Positions 22,776 through 33,640 of a DNA stretch of 64,000 bases are shown here, one piece after another (within the stretch, counting starts at the first letter, position 1; every line of letters starts with the position of its first letter). A program made the translations under genes and the position numbers. The notes under the pieces were generated by a model. The model had not been told where the DNA came from and ran no database searches. It was given only the letters and a program-made list of their open reading frames with translations. Origin of the DNA: Solanum dulcamara (Eukaryota; Streptophyta; Magnoliopsida; Solanales; Solanaceae); NCBI RefSeq assembly GCF_947179165.1, contig NC_077243.1:54672001-54736000 (forward strand). Reading direction: 5' to 3'.

Positions 22776-25700
22776 GTGGTTATAGGTATATTATTGATTT
22801 TCTCGGGGGATGTATATGCATTAATAGATCTAGGCTCCACCTTATCATATATATCTCCATTTGTTGCTAGTAGAATCAGAATAAAATCTGAATTAATAGA
22901 ACCATTTGAGGTAGCTGCATCGATAAGAGATTTTGGTATAGCCAAGCAAGTATATAGAGATTGTTTAGTGATTATATATAGTCGACACACCAAGGAAGAT
23001 TTGGTAGAGTTAGCTATAACAGAATTTAATGTTATTATTGGCATGGATTGGTTAGCTTCTTATTATGCTAATGTTGATTATAGAGAAAAAGTAGTTCAAT
23101 TTCAATTCTCAGGAGAACCAATCATAGAATGGATGGGCAATACAACATCGCCGAGGGGTAAGTTTATTTCATACCTCAAGGCTAAGAAGATCGTTAGAAA
23201 TGGTTATATTTATCATCTAGTTCGTGTCCATAACTTAGAAGCAGAGGTACCGACTCTTTAGTTAGTTTTGGTAGTTAATGAATTTCCAGATGTATTCCCA
23301 GATAAACATCCAGGTCTTTCTCTTAAGCGGGAGATAGAGTTCACTATAGATATATTTCTAGATACCCAGCCTATATCTATTCCTCCCTACAGAATGGCAC
23401 CCGCAAAACTGAAGGAGTTGAAGGAGAAACTGCGAGATTTATTAGAAAAAGGCTTCATTAGGCCCAGCACATCACCTTGGGGAGCACCGATATTGTTCAC
23501 GAGGAAGAAAGATATGTCACTGTGATTGTGTATTGATTATAGGCAGTTGCACGAGGTGACAATAAAGAATAGATGTTCCCTCCCCAGGATTGATGATTTA
23601 TTTGACCAGTTGCAGGGTGCTAAGTGTTTTTCAAAAATAGACTTGCGGTCAGGCTATCAGCAGGTACGAGTAAAGGAGGTGGATATTCCAAATACTGCGC
23701 TTAGTACTCGATACGGGCATTATGAGTTTCGAGTGATGGTTTTTGGGCTGACCAATGCCCCAGCAGTGTTTATAGATCTTATAAACTGAGTGTTCAAGCC
23801 ATTCCTAGACTTGTTCGTGATTGTATTTATTGATGATATTATGGTCTACTCACCATCGGAAGGGGAGCACGCAAATCATTTGAGGATGGTACTTGGAGTG
23901 CTCCAGCACCAAATTTTGTATGCTAAGTTCTCTAAATATGAATTCTAGTTGACTTCAGTAGCATTCTTGGGGCATATTATTAGAGATGATGGTATTGGAG
24001 TAGATGCACAGAAAATTGAGGCCAAAAAGACTTGGCATAGACCTACGACACCTATTGAGGTACATAGTTTTCTTAGGCTAGAAGGATAATATAGGAGATT
24101 CATTGAGAAGTTTGCTTTAATTTCAGTGCCTTTAACAAGGCTAACTCATAAGGCCGCTAAGTTCCAATGGACTGATGCTTATGAACGAAGCTTTCAGTTG
24201 TTGAAAGAAAAGTTGACTACGACCCTAGTTATAACTCTTCCTGAAGGACCAGATGTCTATGTTATTTATTGTGATGCTTTTGGTGTTGGGATAGGATGTG
24301 TATTGATGAAACATGGTAGAGTCATAGCTTATGCCTCCCGGCAGCTAAGGAAGCATAAAAGAAATTATTCAACTCATGATCTGGAATTAGCAGTAGTAAT
24401 TCATGCTTTGAAAATATAGAGGCATTATTTATATGGTGTACATGTTGATATCTATACGGATCACAAAAGTGTCCAATACATCCTTATGCAGAAGGACCTA
24501 AATTTGCAGCAAAGAAGGTGGCTAGAGTTGCTGAAAGATTATGATGTTAATATTCTATACAACCCAGGAAAAGCAAATATTGTAGCAGATGCACTTAGCC
24601 GTAAATCCATGCATAGCTGGCAGATATACAACCAGAACGGGAAAATATAGTCCATGAAATTTGCCAGTTAGCTAACCTTAGAGTCTGTTTGGCTGATTCT
24701 GGTGATGGTGGAGCTTTTATTTGAGGAGTTGCTGAATCCTCTATCATGGAAGAGGTGAAGCAATGCCAGTATGAAGACCCTATTCTGACATAGTACCGGG
24801 ATGCAACCCTTCAAAAGAAAAAGACCCCATTTAAGATCACACCTGACGGAGTACTAAGATATAGGGGCAGATTATGTATACTTGAGAATGTAAGGTTACG
24901 ACAACAGATTTTGGGAGAGGCATACTATGCCCGGTATTCTATTCATCCAGGGTCGACAAAGATGTATCATGACCTTAGACGTTTATACTGGTGGAATGGC
25001 ATGAAGAAGGACATAGCAGAGTTTGTAGCCTAGTGCCCAAATTGCCAACAAGTGAAGATTGAGCATCAAAAGCCTGGTGGACTATTACAAGAGATGGAAA
25101 TCCTGACTTGGAAGTGGGAAGCAATTAATATGGATTTTATTACAGACTTACCTTGCACTCCACGGAAGTATGATTCCATATGGGTGATTGTAGATAGGCA
25201 GACAAAATTAGCCTACTTTCTTCCAGTTAGAACTACATATTCAGCGGAGGACTATGTGAGGTTATATATCAAAGAAATAGTAAGACTTTATGGGATTCCT
25301 ATATCTATTATCTCAGATAGAGGGGCTCAATTTATAGCTAGCTTCTGGAGATCATTTTAATAGGGATTCAGAACACAAATAAATCTTAGTACAACATTTC
25401 ACCCTCAGACCAATGGACAAGCTGAACGTACTATTCAGATGCTAGAAGATATGTTACGAGCCTGTATTATTGACTTCAGAGGTATTTGGGATGATCATTT
25501 TCTATGTATTGAGTTTGCCTATAATAATAGGTATCATTCCAACAACTAGATGGCATCATATGAGGCTTTGTATGGTAGAAAGTGCAGGTCACCTATTAGC
25601 TGGTTTGATGTTGCTGAGGCTAAGTTAATTGGACCCGATATGATTCAACAAGCTACTGATAAGGTGAAGCTTTTTTGGGAAAGGTTATTAGTAGCCCAGA

Positions 25701-26194
25701 GTCGACAAAAATCATATGCATATAATCGATGTTAACCCTTAGAGTTTTAGGTTAGTGATTGGGTATTTTTGAAGGTGTCACTCATGAAGGGGGTAATGAG
25801 ATTTGGCAAGAAAGGGAAGCTTAACCCGAGATACATTGGCCCTTATCAGGTTATTTGTAGAATAGGAAAGGTTGCCTATGAGTTGGACCTACCATCTAAT
25901 TTGGACGCAGTGCACCCTATCTTTCACGTGTCGATACTTCGTAAATGTATTGGTGATCCTTCTAAAGTATTCCCCGTGGATGATATCCAAGTGATGGAGG
26001 AGCTATCTTACAAGGAAAACCCTATAGCTATACTTGATTTCTAAGTCAGAAGGATACGTACTAAGGATGTGGGTTCCATCAAAGTATTGTGGTGAAATAA
26101 AAATAGAGAAGAGATGACCTGGGAAGCCGAGGAGGAGATGAAGGATAAGTATCCTCATTTGTTCCCTATACCTACAGATAATCTAAACCTCTAG
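22776..26194 (+). pseudogene. pol remnant of element C: protease, RT, RNase H, integrase, chromodomain
   Basis: This is the most complete pol in the window. The protease has ALIDLGSTLSYISP (catalytic D-L-G). RT runs from about 23280 to 24020 with [58 protein letters not shown] and the catalytic FIDDIMVYS. RNase H (24126-24500) keeps the acidic residues in YCDAF, HDLEL and YTDHKS. A frameshift near 24630 precedes integrase: a zinc-binding region with its first His changed ([12 protein letters not shown]...CPNC), then the D-D-E residues in [14 protein letters not shown] and GQAERT. The tail has GPYQVICRIGKVAYELDLP and a chromodomain. About ten in-frame stops occur, nearly all TAG, TGA or TAA where Gln, Arg or Trp is expected. 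It ends at TAG 26192-26194. Confidence 0.9.
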
Positions 26195-26287
26195 ATTGAT
26201 TATATTGATTTATAGATGAAACTATATGTTGTTGCATTAAAAAAGATTCCCCCAAATACCTTATAAGACTTTATGAGGTGAGCTTAA

Positions 26288-26321
26288 CATTCGAGGACGA
26301 ATGTTCTAAAGGGAGGAAAAA
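26288..26321 (+). other. Pre-PPT hairpin and polypurine tract of element C
   Basis: CATTCG-AGGA-CGAATG (26288-26303) can form a perfect 6-bp stem with a 4-base loop. It is followed after TTCT by AAAGGGAGGAAAAA (26308-26321), the purine tract directly before the 3' LTR. Confidence 0.85.
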
Positions 26322-29298
26322 TATTATATTTCGTATTTTTGCATCCTGGACTATTCATGAGATAATGGACATAAATTCAAGTACTTTTAATTTTGAATTT
26401 TAAAATGACATGAATTATTTGTAAATGACAAGTTATATGGATAAGATATGTGAAGTTAAATACAACTCAAGAAGGACCCTTGAGATAATTCAAAGTGGAA
26501 GTCATCACAAATAATTTTTTTAAGTTACGGTTTTGGGTGATATGACTTCGGGAGGACATAACCCCTTTAAAATTTAGGAATTTGGGAAAACTCCAAAAAT
26601 TAAAGTTGTAGATAATTGAAATATCCTTCCAAGCATAAGTTGTGGGTTAGAATGGGATATCGGGACAAGAATATATGGATATTTTAAGTCTGACAAGCAG
26701 AACTGAATAGTGGATTTTTCCAACCCGATTCCAACTCGGATCAGGCCCAATATCCACGCCATCAAATCAAAATTTTCAGTTTTTCCTTCAGCTTTTAGCA
26801 TAAAACATGTCCATAAATTTCCAGAGAGAGTGAGAGAAGAGAACCCTAGAGAGAAACACCAAAATTCACCATAATTAAAGCCCCAAATCTCGAAGATCAT
26901 GAAGAGAAAGTGTTGTACGTCGCGTTGCCTTCAATTTGAACTAAAAATCAGCCAAGAAGGAGAAATGTTAATGTGGTTTCTATACACTTGAGGTAATATT
27001 AAGTTCTCTTTTCATGTTTAACAAGTTTATTTAGAGTTTTAATGGATAAGAACAGAGAAAATAGCGTTATAAACTCATTTGTTGATTTGTTGAGATTTAT
27101 GAATTAAGGGGCTATTTTAAGTGGATTAAATGGATGGAATTACCTGTGTGATTATGTATAATAATTTTTGATATTGTTTTGATGTTTTTGATGAGTTTTT
27201 GTTCTTAAATTTGGAAGACTAAAGTGTATGAAGATATTGTATATATATTTTGGAGCTCTTTGGTATGATATTTGTGGGTTGTGGTAGAACTTGGTGTAAT
27301 ATTAACATGGTTTTCTTGTATTTAAATGGGTGATGTTACTTTCATGGGGCTGCTTTGGTATGTCATCAAATTAGATAAAAAGATTGTATGAAATAACGTA
27401 TAAAAATTGGAGGCGATTTGCTTAGGGTGTTGTAGGTGTTCATAAGGGTTTTTTAGCATCTTTAAGTTGTTAATTAGGTGTTGTTTTGGTATGTTGTTGT
27501 TGTTATTGTTGAGATTGGAAGATTTATGATAGTTAAGGTTATATGTTATGTTGTATGTTGGTTGGGTTGTTGTAGCAATGTTTCAATGAAAATGTTAAGA
27601 CTATGGATCATTAAAGACGAGTTTAGATGTAATAGTTGTATGTGGATTTGGATAGTTGTTTGATGTTATGAATGTGGGCTGCTTTAATCTAGAATAATTT
27701 TATGATGAATATATTAACTTGTAATAAATAGAATTGGATGTAAGAAAATTTGATGATTAGCGTTGGTGTTGGAACGAATAGAATTGGAGTTACTTGAATT
27801 AGATTGGGATGATTGTTGTTGTTGATATTATTGTTAGGGATTATGTGTTAAAAGTAAAGGGATTGTATATGTTTATGTTAGATTTCCGTTGAGGTTGTGT
27901 GGGGGTTGTTCTAAGCTAAGAATGGTGGATGAATTTTGATTAATGTTGTAGCTATTATTGTGGTTGATTATATCATGAAAATGGAAGAATTCGATATGTC
28001 AAGTTGAAGTTGTAATTGAGTTAAAGGTTGGTTGTAACGTGTGGTTGATTGTGTTGAATTGAAAGATTAAATGTAGTTATGATTATGCATTGTATTATTA
28101 ATTGTTGGACTATTATAAATTATTTCGATAAGGTGTGATGGATGCATCCTATTAAGAGTAATTCGGTAGCATCGTAGTCGTCATATAGATAATTAACGAA
28201 AGTTGAATGTTATGTGAGTTGTTCGGGGTATTTTTGAATATTATCTTGGCTTGTCTTGACATGAAATTTGAATGTGTGATTGTTGATATTGGTTGGTGGT
28301 TGTATGGTTAGTTTGGAAGTGGAAAAAAGTGAGCGGTATAGGGGAGGTGTTGTCTAAATTTTTAGAAATAACCTACTAACGATAAAGTACATTTTATGTC
28401 TTTTCCTAGCTTAATTGTAGTGCTTAACATTTTAATATAGGTTGAGACAATATTGGACAACATATACATATTGTGTGCAAGTGAACACTAAAGGTATGTT
28501 AAGCTAACCTTTCTTTCTTTGTCATGATCCATATGAAACAAACGGACGACGAATGTGTAAATTCAAAGAAACCCTTATTGTTGGATATACTAGGACGGCT
28601 AATGTTCTTGATTTCCATAACTTGTATTGTTATGTCTTAACTCATGTGTATGCTTCAAACAGTCCTAGTTGGTATAAATCATGTTCTGGTATAATTCATA
28701 TTTTTATATAATCCATAATTGGTATAATTCATAATGACAATAAAAGAGTACTTGGAATGACTATTGTCTTGGTTTTCAAATGATGGATTGTTTTGCTTAT
28801 TCCATTAAGTCTCCGATAATGATCAAATTATACATGGTTGCTAATGATACCTTATTCGTGCATATTTTAATTTTATTATCCACTGATTCCTACGATAGAC
28901 CAGGTATGTTATCATGTATGGATTCCACTATATTATTCACCGAGTCCCTTACTAGAGGGCCTGGTACGTGATATGATAATATGATGATATAATTATGTCA
29001 TCGAGTCTCATGATGGGTCAGGTATGATATATGTGTACATGACTTTATTCACCGAGCCCCATAGTGGGCCGGGTATGATCTATGATCACGATATATATGA
29101 CGTTATTTATAAAATACAGGTACAGTAATTTCTTGGTTTTTATACTTACCTCCTGAACCTCTATTTTAGATGTGATCTCTTTTATGATATTTTATGCTTT
29201 ATATGCTCGGTACATATTTTGTACTGACCCCCCTCTCTTCGGGGTGTGCGTTTTATGCCCGCAGGTACAGATAATTATTTTGGGGATCCGTCAGCTTA
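26322..29298 (+). repeat. 3' LTR of element C, right end missing
   Basis: It begins TATTATATTTCGTATTTTTG (TG decayed to TA) and matches the 5' LTR throughout, including the pieces either side of the nested solo LTR. A segment at about 27745-28310 has no counterpart in the 5' LTR. Similarity ends at GGGGATCCGTCAGCTTAG (about 29298), roughly 500 bp before the expected GTGACA end, where family-D LTR sequence begins. Confidence 0.9.
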
Positions 29299-30485
29299 GT
29301 TTGCTCTACAATGCCATGTTTTTTCTACAACACCTTTGGTTTTGATCCCAAGGTGATCAGAACGAGTTTTTGACCATTTGTACATTTTAAGGATTTTCTT
29401 TAAAATCTTTAACTTGGGTCAATATTCTGTTAAAACGACCCTCATTGGAAAATCCGTCGATCCTTTGAGTCTGGATAGCCACTTTCAGTTGGGTAGCATA
29501 GTTCATTTGTGTCAATGGGATTTCAAACGAGTTTTGAGCCTCGTTGAGAGACTTGTTTTCCCTTAGTAAAAATGCATCGGCTACTGGTGCACCTGATATT
29601 TACTCTCCACATTCGCGGATTTGTGGCCTTTTGTTCTCCGCATTTGTAGGCCTATGTCCACGTTCACGGAGGTATGAATGGTTGTTCTTCGTATTCACAA
29701 AAAAGCCACCGCATTCGCAGAGAGTCATCTTGCTGACCTTCTCATTAGCAAAGGTCAATGAGGGGCCTGGCAGTGAGGTCTTTTAAGACCCATTGCCATC
29801 CCTTTTCTCCTCATTTCCAACATATCAAAACATAATTTTTGGTGCAAATCTTGATCCTTTTAGATCATTCTCATTCTGATGTGTTGGAGATTCTTATGGG
29901 AATATTTCGGAACCCTTTCTCATCCTAAAAACCTTGTAAATTTCGCATAAATTTTGTTGTTTCTTGCATTTTTTAATTATTCTAGGGCTTGAATTTGGTG
30001 GAGTTGTTTGAGCTCTTCCGGTGCTCAGAATGTGCCCATTTTTGGAGCACAAGTTTCTTGAGTTATTTGGGACCTTGTGATGAAATTGGTTTTTCAATTT
30101 TGTGTGTGGGTCCCAATGTCGAATTTTGACTAAATTTTAGTTCCGTTTTTAATTATAGAAATATGGGTATCTTGGCTTTGTTTTGATGTGTTCTTTGATA
30201 ATTTGATAGAGTGGCATCATGTCTAGGTGGATCGAAAAATAAATACTAAAGTTTAGCATTTCAGGTGCGGGTCTGGCTTTGAGGTAGGATATGGCTTACT
30301 CTTATTAGACTTGGCTTGATTAGAATCGGTATACTTTGAGTAGTAATGCATGATTAGGGTAGTGATTTAAGTGTTGATATTCTTTTGAGAAATTTGGAGT
30401 CGATGATCATCGTTAGTGATTAGTTGGAGTTTTAGTCGTTGGATCCTTAATCTAGGTGATATCTGTTACACCCCGTACTTTTGTA

Positions 30486-30674
30486 CCTTGGAAGGTTCCT
30501 AAGTTACTTAAGATTCTTAAGCTTCTTAAGTTTCTTGAAAGGTTCTTAAGTTTCTTGGAGGTTCTTAAAGCTCTTGAGCACCTTGGAAGGTTCCTAAGTT
30601 ACTTAAGATTCTTAAGCTTCTTAAGTTTCTTGAAAGGTTCTTAAGTTTCTTGGAGGTTCTTAAAGCTCTTGAGC
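30486..30674 (+). repeat. 95-bp perfect tandem duplication
   Basis: The unit beginning CCTTGGAAGGTTCCTAAGTT at 30486 is repeated at 30581 and by eye is identical through 30674. The unit itself is made of shorter TTCTTAAG-rich words. The lack of differences suggests it arose after the LTR inserted. Confidence 0.9.
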
Positions 30675-30965
30675 TTCTTAAAAGTTACCATGTGAGTCAG
30701 ATAATCTATAACGCTACCAAATAACTCCAAGGAAGGGAGAATGAGATACCCTAAAATAGAGAAGATCGAAAATAGGGTCGTAAGAATCCAGAAGGAGTTG
30801 GAGACCAAATAATGAGTCGTAGGACTCGACTTAATTACTTAAGCTACCAACTTGGAAATCTTACGTACTTAAACTAATTGAGTACATACCAAGCTTACGT
30901 AGTAAGGATTACCTAGGTTCGTAAAGCAAGAAGAGATTATGAACCCATGAGGAGAAAAAGAGAGC

Positions 30966-31157
30966 GATATGTGGCAGCATGGGAGAGTGCCATGTGGCAG
31001 CAGCTGGAGGTTCCATGTGGCAGCAGCTGCAGCAAGGGGGTGGGCCCTCATATGGAACGTGGCATCCCCTAAGTGGAGGAGGTGGTGCATTGGCCCTATG
31101 AGGGCTTCATATATGTCACCACTTGGGGCTTGACACATGTCACCTCCTAAAGTGGCC

Positions 31158-31185
<28 letters not shown>
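30966..31185 (+). promoter_or_regulatory. Decayed G-box cluster and TA microsatellite at LTR promoter
   Basis: This is the counterpart of 15949-16180. ATGTGGC or CACATGTC words stand at about 30966, 30989, 31012 and 31132 where the sister LTR has ACGTG, as expected from loss of CpG. One AACGTGGC survives at about 31056. At the TATA position a run of 14 TA units occupies 31158-31185. A leader-like purine-rich stretch (GAGAAAAGAAGAGAAGAGAA) follows. Confidence 0.5.
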
Positions 31186-31188
<3 letters not shown>

Positions 31189-32099
31189 TATGACTTTTAT
31201 GGTCATCTTTATCCTATAAGTTTCATTCTTATCTCCAAAATTCAAGAAAATTCTAGAGAAAAGAAGAGAAGAGAAACTTAAGCTAGAGAGAAGGAAGAGC
31301 TACGGTTTTGGGAGGAGAAAAAGGTAAGTTCTCCGATTATGTTCTGTGAATTAATTATATGGGGTATACCAATAAGGTATGAAGGTGTTAGTAATGTAAA
31401 TTTATGGTTTGGATCAGCCCCAAATGGACAACAAACAGCCACGAAGTTTCAGTCGCGCTAGAAGAGCTTCTGAGGCGAGTTTTGGCGAGTTTCAGATAAG
31501 GTAAGGCTTTCCCTTTCACATTTAAGTTTATGATGTTTCTATGGGTTATATTAAATGTCTTAAATGAGGCTGGAAGTGGAAAAATTGCATAAGTATGCTT
31601 GATGTTAGAAACAAACTAAATTGAAGTCGCTAGCGTTAAATCGAAGTAGAGTACTGTGTGGTGATTGTGGTGCTGCGGTTGAAGCTGGTTGGATGGAGTG
31701 TTGCAGGTATGGAAAGTATTCTAAAAGGGGTGTGATTATTTCTAGTTGCAGCCACATGATCCTCCGTTTGGTATCATAGTTTTGAGCTAGTTGTTTGGAG
31801 TTGTATTGAATAACGTTGAAGTGATTTGATTTTATATATAACTGCTGGTTTTTATTTGTAATATGGATGCTAAGATTAGCAGTTGGATAGAGCAAGTAAT
31901 AGAGGAGATGTTGCCCTATTTTCGGCAACTTCAGAACTAGTAATAAGCTAGTCGAGGGAAATGGATAAGGAAATGGTTCCTATGACTACTTGGGTGTAGA
32001 GATGGAAATGGGAAAATGAAATTTTATTAATCTTAGTATTACTTTCATGTTAAATAGGTTAAGAAGATATCGAGGCAAGATGGGTTACGATTAATCCCT

Positions 32100-32420
32100 A
32101 AAGAGGTATGTAAAGCTATCTTCTTTCTCTTGGCATGTTTTTGGCATTAGTAAATAGAGCTATCCTTCTTTCCTCTTGGTATGCTTTTGACATAAGTATG
32201 ATGTTATTATGCTATAATTATTCACTGAGCCATGACGGGCCGGGTACGATATATGCATATGATGACTCCTGAGGGAAAGTAGAGAGTATGTAAAGGTTAT
32301 TCTTTCTCTTGGCATGTCGTTAGCATAAGTATGTAAAGCCTATCCTTTCTCTTCTCTTGGAATGTCATTGGAATAAGTATGTAAAGCTTATCCTTTCTGT
32401 TTTTTTGGCATGTCTTGATA
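32100..32420 (+). repeat. Imperfect ~55-bp repeats in solo LTR
   Basis: The words GTATGTAAAGC, TATCCTTTCTCTT and TTGGCATGTC recur in this order about five times (starting near 32105, 32147, 32290, 32335 and 32375), with spacing from about 40 to 60 bp and one interruption. A single copy of the same block stands at about 17141-17220 in the sister LTR. Confidence 0.7.
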
Positions 32421-33203
32421 TAAGTACCATATGATGCAAGCTTTGGGGAGTATTCCATCTATGAAGCTCCGAGTAAGATTTATGAGCCTTACCAACTTCC
32501 TAAGGTTAGAATTTCCATAACAATGGATCTACGGCTCTCAAGCCTTCTATATGATGGAGGGTAGTAAGTATGTGAAGCTAACTCCTTTTTCTTGGTATGT
32601 CTTAGCACAAGTATGAGATGTGTATGAAATTTGGGAGTAGTTCTATTCTTAAAACTCCAAGTATGGTCCATAAGTCTCATTCACTTCTCAATGGTAGAAC
32701 TCCTATATTAGTTGAGTTATTGCCTATCAAGTCTTCTATGTGATGGAAAGTAGTAAGTACGTAAACTATCCTGTCTTCTCGTTTGACATATCCTAAAAGT
32801 AAGTGATATGTATACAAGCTGGGGTAATCTCATTCTTAAGTTCCGAATAGGATTCTTATCTCTTACTTATTTTCTGATGTTAATGCTCTTATGGTAGTTT
32901 AGCTACTACCCTCGAGCCTTCTATACATAAAATAGGAATTGGCGTGTAGAAGTCCATATACTCACAGACGCTATAGTGAATCATGTCCTTACTTTGATAA
33001 GCTCCTATTCCTAAGGAATCTATGACGACCAATGCCTCTGATTTCATAAGTCATTTGGCATTACTTGATAAATGCCTATGATTCCTGAGACTCTAGTTGA
33101 TACGACCCCTAATGACACTTAGAGGGCACTTGGGATAAGTACCATTCTGAACCTCAAAAAATAGTCTAGTATGATCATTTTATTGAGTCTCGGATGATAA
33201 TAG

Positions 33204-33640
33204 GATGATTATGACACTGAGTCTCATAAAGGGCCAGGTATGGTATATGATGATATGATGACATCGAGTCCCATAAAGGGACGAGTATGGTATATGATGA
33301 TTATGACATTGAGTCTCATAAAGAGTCAGGTACGGTATATGATGATTATGATACCGACTCCCATAAAAGGTTGGGTATGGTATATGATGATATGATGACA
33401 CCGCGTCTCATAAAGGCAGGGTACGATATATTATATGTGTATTGGACTGAACGTTCCTCAGCATTACTATATGATACGTGGATCGGACCGAACGTTCCTC
33501 GACATTACTATATGATATGTGGATCAGACCGTCATTCCTTAGCATTATTATACGGTGTGTGGATTGGGCCGTACGTTCCTCAGCATGTACTTACTATATA
33601 CATGGATCGGGTTGTACGTTCCATAACGCTAATAATATAG
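33204..33640 (+). repeat. Two adjacent minisatellites in solo LTR
   Basis: Five units of 45-47 bp start at 33204, 33249, 33296, 33341 and 33386 (GATGATTATGAC...GAGTC...CATAAAGGG...GGTATGGTATAT). They are followed by about four units of about 40 bp starting GGATCGG (33440-33640), which also occur at 17-130. The same GAGTCCC...GGGCCGGGTA words recur singly through the 3' third of other B and C LTRs. Confidence 0.85.

Larger units (their letters stand above)
14817..29298 (+). mobile_element. Tekay/Del-type retrotransposon C, 3' LTR truncated
   Basis: A 5' LTR (14817-21262, containing a nested solo LTR), primer site, gag, pol with chromodomain, polypurine tract and 3' LTR (26322 to about 29298) appear in order. 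The left flank is ACATA (14812-14816). No matching duplication can be sought on the right because the 3' LTR stops where unrelated LTR sequence begins. Confidence 0.9.
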
